Source: Flavobacterium sp. CECT 9288
GTDB lineage: Bacteria; Bacteroidota; Bacteroidia; Flavobacteriales; Flavobacteriaceae
Assembly: GCF_918731615.1 (NCBI RefSeq)
Contig: NZ_OU957226.1
Span: 2,729,501-2,793,500, forward strand
DNA length: 64,000 nt
Direction of reading: 5' to 3'
Made by a program: the position numbers and the translations under genes. The notes beneath the pieces are model-generated. The model made no database searches. It saw only the letters and a list, made by a program, of their open reading frames with translations, and was not told the DNA's origin. Shown piece after piece: positions 1 through 9,618 of the stretch (positions are counted from its first letter, which is position 1; every line of letters starts with the position of its first letter).

Positions 1-1
1 A

Positions 2-781
2 CCAAACACCTCAACAGATCCAGAAGACATCCGATTTAATCCAAAAACAAACACTTTGGTATGGAGTAGCGAAGGAGCTCGAGTGATAACCGCAGATAAG
101 GAAGTTTTGCAAAATCCTTCCTTGAACTTCATGACTTTAAATGGTGATTTTCTAGGAGATGTAACATTCCCAGAAAATCTAAAAATGCAAAAAATAGAAA
201 AAGGACCAAGAAACAATGGCACTTTAGAAGGCATAACTTTTGATAAAAACTATAAAAACATTTACACCAATATTGAAGAACCACTATTTGAAGATGGTAA
301 CCAAGCCACAACCAGCAAAGGAGGTTTGATACGTTTGTACCAGTTTAATGCCAACACCGGAAAAAATACGGCTCAATACGGCTATCTTTTAGACCCTATT
401 GCCCGCGAACCCAATCCGAGTGGTGCTTTTGCTGTCAATGGAATTTCGGCAATTCAGTATTACAGTAAAAATAAACTACTTGTTGTGGAACGCTCCTACT
501 CCACGGGAACGCAAGAATGCACCGTAAAAGTTTTTTTGTGTGATCTAAAAAAAGCAACTAACGTTAAAAATAACACCTCCTTACTGAACCAAAACATACA
601 ATTGGGATCTAAAAAACTGGTTCTAAACATGGATGATTTAGGAATTTTTATTGATAATATCGAAGGAATTACGTTTGGCCCTAAATTAGCTAATGGCAAT
701 CGATCTTTAATCTTGGTTTCTGACAACAATTTTGCTGAGAAACAGAAAACACAGTTCTTTTTGTTTGAAGTGATGGAGTAG
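2..781 (+). CDS. Esterase-like activity of phytase family protein (5' end outside window)
   Basis: The frame is open from the first bases of the window, so the gene begins upstream; an internal TTG at 56 is not a believable start because conserved sequence (DPEDIRF, then SSEG) flanks it. About 259 residues are visible. The opening DPE-I-F-P followed by SSEG, the later GITF and EGITFGP segments and the closing strand FFLFEV fit the secreted esterase-like phytase family (beta-propeller fold). Such proteins are usually exported and thought to act on phosphoesters; substrate cannot be read from the sequence. No obvious terminator follows; a dispersed repeat begins 37 bp downstream. Confidence 0.72.
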   Translation, partial: PNTSTDPEDIRFNPKTNTLVWSSEGARVITADKEVLQNPSLNFMTLNGDFLGDVTFPENLKMQKIEKGPRNNGTLEGITFDKNYKNIYTNIEEPLFEDGNQATTSKGGLIRLYQFNANTGKNTAQYGYLLDPIAREPNPSGAFAVNGISAIQYYSKNKLLVVERSYSTGTQECTVKVFLCDLKKATNVKNNTSLLNQNIQLGSKKLVLNMDDLGIFIDNIEGITFGPKLANGNRSLILVSDNNFAEKQKTQFFLFEVME

Positions 782-817
782 GAAATCAAAAAACATCTTA
801 TCATTCGCAACTCCCCT

Positions 818-966
818 AGCCCCGATTGCAATGGAAAGCTTTTTGAAAAAGCCGTTTTGGTTTTTCTTGTTTATAAAAAGCGACCGCAGGAAGCTCTTTT
901 ATAAACTTTAGAAAAACAAACGGGTTTGCAAAAACTTGCAATGAAAAGCGGGAATTAGCTCCTGAA
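818..966 (+). repeat. Dispersed intergenic repeat, copy A
   Basis: This stretch shares blocks with 8257-8407 and, inverted, 22334-22477: an opening AGCCCC-GAT, a GGAAAGC block, the core AGCGACCG-AGGAAGCTC (here 879-896) and a closing AATTAGCTCCTGAATTT. The middle varies between copies. It has no coding potential and fills the gap before the phenylalanine hydroxylase promoter. Extent is judged by eye. Confidence 0.6.
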
Positions 967-972
967 TTTCGT

Positions 973-980
973 ATTTTTGC
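973..980 (+). promoter_or_regulatory. Bacteroidota -7 promoter element TATTTTTG
   Basis: Matches TAnnTTTG exactly and lies 23 bp before the ATG at 1004. The alternative TTG start at 977 falls inside this element, which argues for the ATG. No TTG sits at the usual -33 distance. Confidence 0.5.
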
Positions 981-1003
981 ATAAAAACTACAACGTTTTC
1001 GAC

Positions 1004-2761
1004 ATGAACACAACTATAGAAAGCAATCCGTTATTAGACCGATTGCCAAAACACTTACAACAATTTATTAAACCTCAGGATTATAGTGATTATACACCTA
1101 TAAATCAGGCGGTTTGGCGTTATGTGATGCGTAAAAACGTGGATTATTTATCTAAAGTGGCGCATAATTCCTACCTAGAAGGGTTGAAAAAAACGGGGAT
1201 TGAGATTGACAATATCCCGAGTATGTATGGCATGAACCGCATTTTGACCGAAATAGGCTGGGCTGCCGTTGCAGTTGATGGTTTTATTCCGCCCAATGCT
1301 TTTATGGAATTTCAAGCCTATAATGTGCTTGTAATTGCATCGGATATTCGTCAACTCGAGCATATTGAATATACTCCTGCACCCGATATTATTCACGAAG
1401 GTGCTGGTCACGCACCAATTATTGCCAATCCAGAATATGCGGAATACCTTCGTCGTTTTGGAGAAATAGGTTGCAAAGCAATTTCTTCGCACAAGGATTA
1501 CGAAATGTATGAAGCTATCCGACTGCTTTCAATCGTAAAAGAAGCCGAAGGTACGCCACAAGCTACGATTGATGCTGCCGAAAAAGCAGTTGAAGATTTG
1601 CAAAATAACATGGGCGAACTCTCAGAAATGGCCCAAATACGCAACTTACACTGGTGGACGGTTGAGTACGGATTGATTGGTACGGTTGAAAATCCTAAAA
1701 TATATGGTGCTGGTTTGCTTTCCTCAATAGGCGAGAGTGCGCATTGTATGACTCAGGAAGTGAAGAAAATACCGTATGATATTTCTGCAGCCAATCAAAG
1801 TTTTGATATTACAAAATTGCAACCGCAACTGTATGTTACACCTACATTTGCCTATTTAAATTTAGTTTTAGAAGAGTTTGCTAATAAAATGGCGTTGCGT
1901 ACTGGTGGATTATCTGGTATTAACAAATTGATTGATTCGAATGCCTTAGGAACGATCGAATTGAGTACTGGACTACAAATTTCAGGTGTTTTCAGCTCGG
2001 TTATCGAACATGAAGGCAAACCCATTTACATACAAACTACCGGAAAAACGGCGCTCGCATATAGAGAAAAAGAATTAGTAGGTCATGGAACTTTGACACA
2101 TGCTGAAGGTTTTGGTAGCCCAATAGGTAAACTTCAAGGGATCAATCTAGCTATTGAGGATATGAGTCCAAAAGACTTGAACGCTTATGACATACTCGAA
2201 TCAAAAACGGTTACACTAGAGTTTGAGGGCGGTATTACGGTTAAAGGTGAAATTATTACAGGCTCTAGAAACTTACAAGGCGAAATTACTTTGATTCGTT
2301 TTAAAAATTGCACAGTAACACATGGTGAAACGGTTTTATTCCAGCCAGAATGGGGCGTTTATGATATGGCGGTGGGGAAGAAAGTAACTTCTGCATTTTC
2401 TGGCCCTGCTGATGTAAATAGTTTTGATTTGATTTCGCATTTGCCATCGAGTACTACCATAAAAGCAAAACATACCGCTGAGCGTGATGATTTAGAAGTT
2501 TTATATCAAACGGTTCGAAATATCAGAGAAACAAATGATAAAGAAACGTCTTTGAGACCCATTTTCGAAAAAATACAGAGCAATCATCCTAACGATTGGT
2601 TGTTAGCTGTTGAAATAACGGAATTATTGCAGGAAAGAAATGAACCTCAATTACTTCAAGAAGTTTTGGTATTTTTAGATCAAATGAAACAGAAAAGACC
2701 CGAAGTATCTCACTTAGTTACAGGAGGTTTGGACTTGATTTTTGATAAAGCGAAAGCTTAA
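1004..2761 (+). CDS. phhA: Aromatic amino acid hydroxylase (phenylalanine 4-monooxygenase), long form
   Basis: A pterin- and non-haem-iron-dependent enzyme that hydroxylates phenylalanine to tyrosine in the cytosol. The iron ligands are visible: the H-x4-H motif in HEGAGHAP (His131 and His136, counted from the ATG at 1004) and Glu221 in WWTVEYGL, in the usual spacing. At 585 residues it is about twice the length of proteobacterial PhhA; the catalytic half ends near residue 310 and is followed by about 270 residues unlike the eukaryotic regulatory domain. This long form is familiar from Flavobacteria and the role of the extension is not evident. The partner dehydratase lies 30 kb away at 31284-31562. 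A start at 977 (TTG) is rejected because it overlaps the promoter. Confidence 0.93.
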   Translation: MNTTIESNPLLDRLPKHLQQFIKPQDYSDYTPINQAVWRYVMRKNVDYLSKVAHNSYLEGLKKTGIEIDNIPSMYGMNRILTEIGWAAVAVDGFIPPNAFMEFQAYNVLVIASDIRQLEHIEYTPAPDIIHEGAGHAPIIANPEYAEYLRRFGEIGCKAISSHKDYEMYEAIRLLSIVKEAEGTPQATIDAAEKAVEDLQNNMGELSEMAQIRNLHWWTVEYGLIGTVENPKIYGAGLLSSIGESAHCMTQEVKKIPYDISAANQSFDITKLQPQLYVTPTFAYLNLVLEEFANKMALRTGGLSGINKLIDSNALGTIELSTGLQISGVFSSVIEHEGKPIYIQTTGKTALAYREKELVGHGTLTHAEGFGSPIGKLQGINLAIEDMSPKDLNAYDILESKTVTLEFEGGITVKGEIITGSRNLQGEITLIRFKNCTVTHGETVLFQPEWGVYDMAVGKKVTSAFSGPADVNSFDLISHLPSSTTIKAKHTAERDDLEVLYQTVRNIRETNDKETSLRPIFEKIQSNHPNDWLLAVEITELLQERNEPQLLQEVLVFLDQMKQKRPEVSHLVTGGLDLIFDKAKA

Positions 2762-2769
2762 AAGCAATA

Positions 2770-2823
2770 AACCGCAGATTCGCAGATTTTAATTACTTCT
2801 AAAAAATCTGTGAATCTGCGGTT
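2770..2823. terminator. Long hairpin, bidirectional terminator built from a dispersed repeat
   Basis: Arms 2770-2790 (AACCGCAGATTCGCAGATTTT) and 2803-2823 are complementary at 20 of 21 positions, followed by a T-run. The hairpin sits between two converging genes, so it could end both. The same CGCAGATTCGCAGATT / AATCTGCGAATCTG sequence recurs at about 25290-25335 and in part at 25460, so it is a repeat family. Confidence 0.7.
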
Positions 2824-2834
2824 ATTTTTTCGTT

Positions 2835-3455
2835 TTACAGTTTTATTTTTTGACCAAATTCTTTTTCGGTTGTGATCACCTGTCCCTCGTATTTTAAGGT
2901 CCAACCCAATTGACTTGTTGTGATTAATAGTTTAGACAATTCGCTGATCAATCTGTTTTGAGCGTTTGTTTTTAAACTTGATTTTTCAATTTTCTTAGCC
3001 AGATTTGCTTTAACAGACTTATTGATTTTATTGTAATCATCCCCTGTAAACGGATTCAACTTACTTTGTTCTACATCATAAAACTGAATATCCGGACTGA
3101 TTTTGATTTCTTCTTTGGGAATACTCACAATTGTAATTGTCTTATTAATAGAATCAATGTCGTACTTCATAAGATGTAAATCATAGGCCACAGTAACATC
3201 AGCATTTACAACAACTAAGGCTTTTTTCTCAAAAGAAAGCATGTCCATTAAATATTTCTGTTGGTTTTTATAGGTGATCACTTCAGAGAAATGCCCTTCG
3301 GTAACAACCAACTTGCCCACGTTAAGAATTTGCTGCTGAATGAGATTGGTATTATAGGTAATATCTTGATCCTCATTTTTCTTAAAATCGCAATATTTAA
3401 ACAATAAAAAGACACCAATTATAATTCCTATTCCGATAAGTATTCTTTTGAGCAT
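2835..3455 (-). CDS. DUF4230 domain-containing membrane-anchored protein
   Basis: 206 residues with one N-terminal membrane segment (about residues 3-20, ILIGIGIIIGVFLLF) and a soluble remainder outside the membrane. The body matches the DUF4230 family in layout: an early stretch on a signal (LVVTEGHFSEVITY), a central VVNADVTVAYDL strand pair and a C-terminal helix with the ILSELSKLL-type pattern. The function of DUF4230 is unknown. It starts only 2 bp after the GSCFA gene stop, so the two are very probably co-transcribed from upstream of 4414. Confidence 0.75.
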   Translation of the reverse strand: MLKRILIGIGIIIGVFLLFKYCDFKKNEDQDITYNTNLIQQQILNVGKLVVTEGHFSEVITYKNQQKYLMDMLSFEKKALVVVNADVTVAYDLHLMKYDIDSINKTITIVSIPKEEIKISPDIQFYDVEQSKLNPFTGDDYNKINKSVKANLAKKIEKSSLKTNAQNRLISELSKLLITTSQLGWTLKYEGQVITTEKEFGQKIKL

Positions 3456-3457
3456 AA

Positions 3458-4414
3458 TTAAAATTTCATAAATGAATATTGTTGTTCTAAGGTAGTTATT
3501 TTTTCCTTAAGTCTTGTCTCAAATTTAATATGACTTTCAGAGTTGGGGTTGAATGGCTTGTGAGCAAGACTTTTTTGGATTGCTTCTACCTCATCCATCA
3601 GAGAATGAGCCTTTTCAGAAATAGTAGTTTGTTTAAAGCGTTGCCAAATATAATCGATAGCTAGAGTATTAGGATGCAGCATATCATCAGCATAAAACCG
3701 ATAATCTCGCAGTTCGTCCATCATGATCTCATACGAAGGAAAATAAGCCCCCTCCGCGCCCGAAGGGGGAACTTGCAAAACAGTATGTAAAGCAGAAACT
3801 ATATTCGCTTTGCTCCTTTGGTTTTCAACAAAACCGTCTTTGATGTGTCGTACTGGAGAAACTGTAAAAATAAGCTGGCATTCAGGATTTAGAGAATGTA
3901 TTAAACCTACTGTTTTGGTTATACTTTCTTGTATTGCTGTAACTGAAAGTAATTCTTTCTGAAATTGTTTTTGTGGTACTTTATGACAATTTGCCACAAT
4001 GGCTTGACTTTCTATATTGCGATACACCCATGAGGTTCCATAGGTGATAATGACATGCGTTGATTGAGTTAGTTTTTGTTTCGTTGCTGTAACAATCCCA
4101 TTCAAGTTATCCAGTAATTCGTGTTTATCAGCATTACTACAATCTGAATGCACATCAAAACAATGCCAACGTTCGTTATAAAAAAACACATCTTCTTCTG
4201 TAAATTTCTTTTCGGAAACAGCAAAATTAAGGAGTTTTTCAATTGCCAATGGATGAAACAAAATCCCAAACGGATTACAGCTGTTTTGAAATTTAAAAAG
4301 ATCCAGTTTTTCGGCCATGTTCACCGCAAAACAAGAACCTATTGACATGATTTTAGAATTGTAATCAATAGGATATTTACTGGTAGGAATGGGAATTTCG
4401 GTTCTGAATTGCAT
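3458..4414 (-). CDS. GSCFA domain-containing protein (SGNH-like hydrolase fold)
   Basis: The family's name-giving GSCFA motif is at residues 26-30 (SIGSCFAVN), and later blocks ITYGTSW, VSPVRH and ADDMLHPN fit the SGNH/GDSL arrangement, in which the Ser in the first block and a C-terminal Asp-x2-His-like block would be catalytic. Length (318 residues) is normal for the family. No signal peptide is seen, so it is probably cytosolic. Substrate is unknown. First gene of a two-gene unit with the DUF4230 protein. An internal GC-richer stretch at 3750-3775 stays in frame. Confidence 0.85.
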   Translation of the reverse strand: MQFRTEIPIPTSKYPIDYNSKIMSIGSCFAVNMAEKLDLFKFQNSCNPFGILFHPLAIEKLLNFAVSEKKFTEEDVFFYNERWHCFDVHSDCSNADKHELLDNLNGIVTATKQKLTQSTHVIITYGTSWVYRNIESQAIVANCHKVPQKQFQKELLSVTAIQESITKTVGLIHSLNPECQLIFTVSPVRHIKDGFVENQRSKANIVSALHTVLQVPPSGAEGAYFPSYEIMMDELRDYRFYADDMLHPNTLAIDYIWQRFKQTTISEKAHSLMDEVEAIQKSLAHKPFNPNSESHIKFETRLKEKITTLEQQYSFMKF

Positions 4415-4498
4415 GGAATTGTATTTGCAGCAAATTTCAACAATTTTAGCGAATTAAATGAGATTTTGTTCTTTATTCCTAATTCATGACAATAAAAA

Positions 4499-4530
4499 AA
4501 CCCTTTCAAAATTTAAACTTTGAAAGGGTT
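4499..4530 (-). terminator. Rho-independent terminator of the lipoprotein gene
   Basis: Perfect 12-bp arms AACCCTTTCAAA / TTTGAAAGGGTT with an 8-nt loop. An A-run on the left becomes the U-run for the minus-strand gene ending at 4550. Confidence 0.8.
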
Positions 4531-4549
4531 GTATTTGAGAAATTTTATC

Positions 4550-5329
4550 TTAATAAAAATATTCTATTTTCAAATACCCCACGAATCCACTAGCTAAAGG
4601 CGTAGATTCAGAAACTCGTTCTTTAGGATAATTCTCTAAATCATAGGTAAATGCGTTTTTATATGTTGTAGCAGAGGATGTAATTTGACCGTTTATTGAA
4701 GTGCTCGTAATTACTGTACTGATAACATTATTATTGATAGAAATTTTATCATTTTGATTTAATAATTCTTTGAACCCTGCAATATTAAATAATGGATTTC
4801 TTTTATTGTCATAATCAAAACTAATGCTATACTTAGATTCCTCTCCCGCTAGAGAATTGTCATAAATACGCTCTTCTTTAGTTAAATTATCATTGGTAAA
4901 ATGTAACGTTCCGTGATATTCTTTAACCTCAACATTTCCTGTACCTAGGGTAAATTTTTCAAAGGAAACTGTTTTATCTGCATTATGGGTATACTTTATT
5001 TTGTAATTTCCTACAGAAGAAACGCTCACTAATTTCCCTTTAAAATAGCTGTATTCAATAGTTTCAAGAAGTTGGTTTGTTTTATTAAGCGTAACCATTT
5101 TAGAAATCAAACCATCGGTGTATGTAAAGTCTGTGCGTTCCTGAGTGCCATCAATACTAACTATCTTACTCCCATTGTAAGCATATAAATAAGTTTGTGT
5201 ATTCCCTCTTGCAGTAGTTTCAAGTGCTTTTTGAAGCAATTTAAAACCATCATCAGTATCCTTTGAACATGAAACAAATGTTAAAACAATAAAAGACAAG
5301 AAAAAACGTAACACTTTTTTATTTTTCAT
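4550..5329 (-). CDS. Lipoprotein of unknown function (YD-repeat-like beta-strand protein)
   Basis: 259 residues. The N-terminus is a lipoprotein signal: positive start, hydrophobic core LRFFLSFIVLTF, then the lipobox VSCS with Cys at residue 21. After the Cys come acidic residues (KDTDDG). The rest is a run of short strands of the form Y-Y-G-K-L/ISKM, resembling the loosely repeated beta hairpins of Bacteroidota surface lipoproteins. It ends in tyrosine. I do not recognise a specific function. It is a single-gene unit with its own promoter (5362-5391) and terminator (4499-4530). Confidence 0.7.
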   Translation of the reverse strand: MKNKKVLRFFLSFIVLTFVSCSKDTDDGFKLLQKALETTARGNTQTYLYAYNGSKIVSIDGTQERTDFTYTDGLISKMVTLNKTNQLLETIEYSYFKGKLVSVSSVGNYKIKYTHNADKTVSFEKFTLGTGNVEVKEYHGTLHFTNDNLTKEERIYDNSLAGEESKYSISFDYDNKRNPLFNIAGFKELLNQNDKISINNNVISTVITSTSINGQITSSATTYKNAFTYDLENYPKERVSESTPLASGFVGYLKIEYFY

Positions 5330-5361
5330 AAAGACTCAATTCAATCTTTTTATTTTCGGAA

Positions 5362-5391
5362 CAAAGTTAAATATAAATAACTACATACCAA
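5362..5391 (-). promoter_or_regulatory. Bacteroidota promoter of the lipoprotein gene
   Basis: On the minus strand the -7 element is TAACTTTG (5362-5369) and a TTG lies at 5389-5391, separated by 19 bp, matching TTG-N19-TAnnTTTG. The start codon is about 33 bp downstream. Confidence 0.65.
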
Positions 5392-5493
5392 CAGAATACA
5401 AAAATTCTAGTTAGATTACTAAATTCACCTTTAAAAACGGGCTTTAAATAGTATTCATTTCACAATCAAAACAACTGTATTTCTGTAAAAAAA

Positions 5494-5527
5494 CAAACCC
5501 TTTTCAAAACTATTCAAAAAGGGTTTG
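5494..5527 (-). terminator. Terminator of alaS
   Basis: Arms CAAACCCTTTT / AAAAGGGTTTG are perfect over 11 bp, with an A-run on the left (U-run for minus-strand transcription). It lies 22 bp after the alaS stop. Confidence 0.8.
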
Positions 5528-5548
5528 CGTATGAATTTTAATTTTTGT

Positions 5549-8185
5549 TTAACCTAAAAATGTTATTGCCTCGTCTAATGCTTGTTGGATTCCGCTTACA
5601 TTCTTTCCTTTTCCAGAAGCGAAAAACGGCTGTCCACCACCATTTCCATCGATTAATTTCCCTAATTCTCTAATGACAGTTCCAGCATTCAAGCCTTTTT
5701 CTGCAACCAATTCTTTAGAAATATAGCAATGAATATTTGGTGTATTATCTTCAATTGAAGCTAAAAATACAAATGAATTTGGTTTAGCTGTTCCAATGGC
5801 TTGCGCCAAATCTTTAGTAGAACTCATTGATAAATCTACTTGCTTCGCCAAAAAGTTAACACCGTTTACCTCTTGAAAATCAGCAAGCAAAACATTCTTT
5901 AATCCGTCGATTTTCTCTTTTAACAATTGCTCAATCTGTTTTTTTAACTTCGCATTATCATCTTGTAATGAAGTTACTGATTTTAAAACATCTTGTGGAT
6001 TTTTCAACGTTTCTTTGATCTCCGCCAAAGTATTTTCTTGATTTTGATAGAAATTCTTCACTGCATCACCCGTAATGGCTTCAACTCTACGAATTCCTGC
6101 TGCAACTGCACCTTCAGAAATGATTTTGAAATGCCAGATTTCAGCTGTATTTTTTACGTGAATTCCACCACAAAGTTCTTTGCTTTCGCCAAATTCTATC
6201 ATTCGAACTGAATCGCCATATTTTTCACCAAACAAAGCCATTGCACCTTTGTCTAATGCTTCTTTTATTGGAATATTACGGTGTTCTACCAATTGCAACT
6301 GCGCTTCAATTTGAGCATTCACACTTGCCTCTACTTGACGCAATTCCTCATCTGAAACTTTAGAAAAATGCGAAAAGTCAAAACGCAAATAGTTTGGATT
6401 TACTAAGGATCCTTTTTGCTCGACATGCGTTCCTAAAATACTTCTCAAAGCCAAATGCATCAAGTGCGTAGCCGAGTGATTCTTAGAAGTTGACGTTCTT
6501 AAATCGGTATTTACTTTTGCTGTAAAACCAGCCTCAATATTTTCTGGAAGCTGTTTTGCAAAATGTAATATTAAGTTATTTTCTTTTTTTGTATCAATGA
6601 TATCAATCGTTTCGTTAGCAGAAACTAAAGTTCCCTTATCTCCTACTTGTCCACCACCTTCTGGATAAAAAGGCGTATTATCTAAAACGATTTGGTATAA
6701 AATTCCGTCTTTTTTAGAATCTACTTTTCTGATACGAGTAATTTTTACTTCGTTTTCTGTTTGATCGTAACCCACAAAAGTTTCTACATTTCCAGGAATT
6801 AAAACCGACCAATCTTCGGTTGAAACTTCAGATGCAGCACGCGAACGCGCTTTTTGTTTTTGCAATTCAACTTCAAAATCTGTTTCGTTGTAGGTGTATC
6901 CTTTTTCTTTTAAAATCAAAGCAGTCAAATCTTTTGGAAAACCGAAGGTATCGTACAATTCAAAAACTTTTGCTCCTGAAACTTCATTTCCTGATGTTTC
7001 CGCAACCACTTTGTCTAACAATTGCAATCCTTGGTCTAAAGTTCGTAAAAACGAAGCTTCTTCCTCGCGAATTACATTGGTAACCAATTGTTGTTGAGCT
7101 TTAATCTCTGGAAAAAACTCACCCATTTGATTTGCCAAAACGGCTACCAGTTTATTGATAAAAGGTTCTTTGGTATCCAAAAATGTAAATCCGTAACGAA
7201 TAGCACGACGCAAAATTCTACGAATTACGTAACCAGCTCCTGTGTTTGATGGCAATTGTCCGTCAGCAATTGCAAAGGCAACCGCACGCACGTGATCCAC
7301 AATGACACGAATGGCAATATTAGTTTTATCCTGTTCCTCTGAAATGTTTTTCACTTCATCAGATGTGTATTTAAAACCTGTAATTTGTTCTACTTTCTCA
7401 ATAAGTGGTGTAAAAACATCAGTGTCATAATTAGATGTTTTGCCTTGCAAAGCCATACACAAACGCTCAAATCCCATTCCGGTATCTACGTGCTGTGCTG
7501 GAAGTTTTTCAAGAGATCCATCGGCTTTACGGTTGAACTCCATGAATACATTATTCCATATTTCAACTACTTGTGGATGATCATTGTTTACAAGACTTTT
7601 TCCTGAAACCAAAGCTTTTTCAGCATCGGTACGCAAATCAACGTGTATCTCAGAGCATGGTCCACAAGGTCCTTGATCTCCCATTTCCCAGAAGTTGTCT
7701 TTCTTGTTTCCAAGGATGATTCGGTCTTCATCAATTAATGTTTTCCAGATATCCCACGCTTCTTGATCAAAAGGAACATTATCTTCTGTACTTCCTTCAA
7801 AAACAGAAACGTATAAATTTTCTTTTGGGATTTTATAGACCTCTGTTAATAATTGCCAAGCCCAATTGATAGCTTCTTTTTTGAAATAATCACCAAATGA
7901 CCAGTTTCCTAACATTTCAAACATGGTGTGGTGGTAGGTATCAAAACCTACATCCTCGAGATCGTTATGTTTTCCTGATACGCGCAAGCATTTTTGAGTA
8001 TCGGCTATTCGATTATTTTTTGGAGTTCCGTTTCCTAAAAAAAACTCTTTGAACTGAGCCATTCCAGAATTATTAAACATCAAGGTGGGATCATCCTTCA
8101 GGACAATAGGTGCTGATGGAACAATTAAATGCCCATTTGAGGCGAAAAATTCTAAAAATTGCTTGCGTACGTCTTGTGATGTCAT
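5549..8185 (-). CDS. alaS: Alanine--tRNA ligase
   Basis: Class II aminoacyl-tRNA synthetase charging tRNA-Ala, with an editing domain removing mischarged Ser and Gly. 878 residues, the expected full length. The N-terminal catalytic domain opens with SNGH and the [10 protein letters not shown] block. The editing site is visible as HSATHLMH near residue 570 and CGGIH near residue 670. The C-terminal C-Ala region follows and contains a coiled-coil stretch ([16 protein letters not shown]) and a Gly-rich end ([12 protein letters not shown]). It is transcribed away from the M23 peptidase gene and ends at its own terminator. No frame damage is seen. Confidence 0.98.
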   Translation of the reverse strand: MTSQDVRKQFLEFFASNGHLIVPSAPIVLKDDPTLMFNNSGMAQFKEFFLGNGTPKNNRIADTQKCLRVSGKHNDLEDVGFDTYHHTMFEMLGNWSFGDYFKKEAINWAWQLLTEVYKIPKENLYVSVFEGSTEDNVPFDQEAWDIWKTLIDEDRIILGNKKDNFWEMGDQGPCGPCSEIHVDLRTDAEKALVSGKSLVNNDHPQVVEIWNNVFMEFNRKADGSLEKLPAQHVDTGMGFERLCMALQGKTSNYDTDVFTPLIEKVEQITGFKYTSDEVKNISEEQDKTNIAIRVIVDHVRAVAFAIADGQLPSNTGAGYVIRRILRRAIRYGFTFLDTKEPFINKLVAVLANQMGEFFPEIKAQQQLVTNVIREEEASFLRTLDQGLQLLDKVVAETSGNEVSGAKVFELYDTFGFPKDLTALILKEKGYTYNETDFEVELQKQKARSRAASEVSTEDWSVLIPGNVETFVGYDQTENEVKITRIRKVDSKKDGILYQIVLDNTPFYPEGGGQVGDKGTLVSANETIDIIDTKKENNLILHFAKQLPENIEAGFTAKVNTDLRTSTSKNHSATHLMHLALRSILGTHVEQKGSLVNPNYLRFDFSHFSKVSDEELRQVEASVNAQIEAQLQLVEHRNIPIKEALDKGAMALFGEKYGDSVRMIEFGESKELCGGIHVKNTAEIWHFKIISEGAVAAGIRRVEAITGDAVKNFYQNQENTLAEIKETLKNPQDVLKSVTSLQDDNAKLKKQIEQLLKEKIDGLKNVLLADFQEVNGVNFLAKQVDLSMSSTKDLAQAIGTAKPNSFVFLASIEDNTPNIHCYISKELVAEKGLNAGTVIRELGKLIDGNGGGQPFFASGKGKNVSGIQQALDEAITFLG

Positions 8186-8256
8186 TGATTTGATTTAAAT
8201 ATTTAAAGATTGCTAAGAATTGAATTTTTCAATCTTTTAATCTTTCACTCTTTTTT

Positions 8257-8407
8257 GCCCCAGATAGTAGTGGAAAGCTTTGCATTTTTGCCTACTATTT
8301 TTTCTAGAGCTAGCAGAGCGACCGTAGGAAGCTCCTGCTGGATCCAAAGAAAAAAAGAGGGCAAAAAGGTAAACTTGTAACGAATAGCTGGAACAGGCAC
8401 CTAATTT
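8257..8407 (+). repeat. Dispersed intergenic repeat, copy B (fills the 8186-8501 gap)
   Basis: Same architecture as copy A: GCCCCAGATAG, GTGGAAAGCTTT, core AGCGACCGTAGGAAGCTC at 8317-8334, then GTAACGAATAGCTGG and CACCTAATTT. Its outer blocks (ATAGTAGTGGAAA and GTAACGAATAGC) also match copy D at 61221-61307, linking the two subtypes. The rest of this 316-bp gap holds only the upstream region of alaS and of the peptidase gene. Confidence 0.6.
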
Positions 8408-8448
8408 ATTTATTCTTAAAAAAAGACGGTAACAAATGAAACATTTCT

Positions 8449-8456
8449 TAAATTTG
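8449..8456 (+). promoter_or_regulatory. -7 element TAAATTTG upstream of the M23 peptidase gene
   Basis: Exact TAnnTTTG match 45 bp before the ATG at 8502. No TTG at the usual -33 spacing, so confidence is moderate. Confidence 0.4.
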
Positions 8457-8501
8457 TTCGTCTAACCCATTATAGTGTGCAAAAATAGGGTATTTTAAAA
8501 T

Positions 8502-9479
8502 ATGTCGAAAGTAAAATATTATTACGATTCTGAAAATCTAGCCTACAGGAAAATAAAAACACAAAAAAGAAGAAAATTTGGTGTTATTATTCTGTTTATA
8601 CTAGCTGCCGCGTTGTTTGGTTTTTTGAGTTTCATCGTTTTATTGAACACGCCTTTTTTTGAAACACCAAAAGACCGCTTGCAAGCCCGAGAGATTGAAA
8701 ATTTAAAATTGAATTATGCCATTCTCAATAAAAAAATGGATCAGGTGAACGGTGCGCTTGACGCAATAGAAGAACGTGACAACAATGTTTATAGGGTGTA
8801 TTTTAACAAAACTGCAATCCCAGACTCTATTAGGAAAGCTGGTTTTCAGGGTAAAAATAGATATGAATTGCTGGAAGGTTATAATAATTCACAATTAGTC
8901 ATCAATACCACTAAAAGGATTGATGTTATGAGTAAACAATTAGCCATTCAATCAAAGTCACTAGACGAAATTTTAAAATTAGCCGAAGCTAAAAGTGAAT
9001 TTTTATCAGCTATTCCTGCCATTCAACCGGTACGAAATGAAAACTTAAAACACATGGCATCTGGTTTTGGATACCGAACAGATCCTTTTACGAAAGCCCG
9101 TAAAATGCATGAAGGCATGGATTTTACAGCTAAAAGTGGAACACCAATTTATGCTACTGGTGATGGTGTTGTGGCAAAAGCGGACAACACGGCATCAGGC
9201 TACGGAAATCATATTGTAATTCGGCACGGATTTGGATATGAAACTTTATACGCACACTTGAGCAAGTACAATACAAGAGCAGGACAGCGTGTAAAAAGAG
9301 GTGACATTATAGGTTACGTAGGAAGTACTGGCCGATCTGAAGCTCCGCATTTACATTATGAGGTGTTAAAAGATAAAAAAGTAGTGAACCCACTTAATTT
9401 TTATTACGGAAACATATCGGCGGTTGAATATGTAGCTATTTCACAATTAGCGAATCAAGAAAATCAGTCGCTGGATTAG
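8502..9479 (+). CDS. M23 family metallopeptidase (LytM-type cell-wall endopeptidase)
   Basis: Zinc endopeptidase family that cuts peptide cross-links of peptidoglycan. One membrane segment (about residues 28-50, FGVIILFILAAALFGFLSFIV) anchors it with the rest in the periplasm. A coiled-coil-like stretch (residues 60-105) follows, then the M23 domain at about 180-300. All metal-site residues are present: H-x3-D in MHEGMDF near residue 201 and H-x-H in APHLHYEV near residue 281. 325 residues, like other Flavobacterium M23 proteins of this layout. It is divergent from alaS across repeat B. Confidence 0.93.
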   Translation: MSKVKYYYDSENLAYRKIKTQKRRKFGVIILFILAAALFGFLSFIVLLNTPFFETPKDRLQAREIENLKLNYAILNKKMDQVNGALDAIEERDNNVYRVYFNKTAIPDSIRKAGFQGKNRYELLEGYNNSQLVINTTKRIDVMSKQLAIQSKSLDEILKLAEAKSEFLSAIPAIQPVRNENLKHMASGFGYRTDPFTKARKMHEGMDFTAKSGTPIYATGDGVVAKADNTASGYGNHIVIRHGFGYETLYAHLSKYNTRAGQRVKRGDIIGYVGSTGRSEAPHLHYEVLKDKKVVNPLNFYYGNISAVEYVAISQLANQENQSLD

Positions 9480-9483
9480 AATA

Positions 9484-9567
9484 GTGAGATGTGAAATGTG
9501 AGATGTGAAATGTGAAATGTGAAATGTGAAATGTGAAATGTGAAAAGTGAGATGTGAAAGATGAAAT
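9484..9567 (+). repeat. Heptamer tandem repeat (GTGARAT)12
   Basis: Twelve head-to-tail 7-bp units of the form GTGAAAT or GTGAGAT without indels, the last two degenerating. It lies just after the M23 stop and before the MerR gene. The same unit, on the other strand and more degenerate, forms arrays at 22561-22689 and 62527-62554. The open frame across it on the minus strand is a repeat artefact. Confidence 0.9.
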
Positions 9568-9618
9568 TTCATTGGACAACAAAAATTAGAATTACAAAAA
9601 ATTAGAAAATAGATAAAA

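Noticed and set aside
9484..9567. Possible CRISPR array
   Set aside because: Units are 7 bp with no spacers and no cas genes are in the window.
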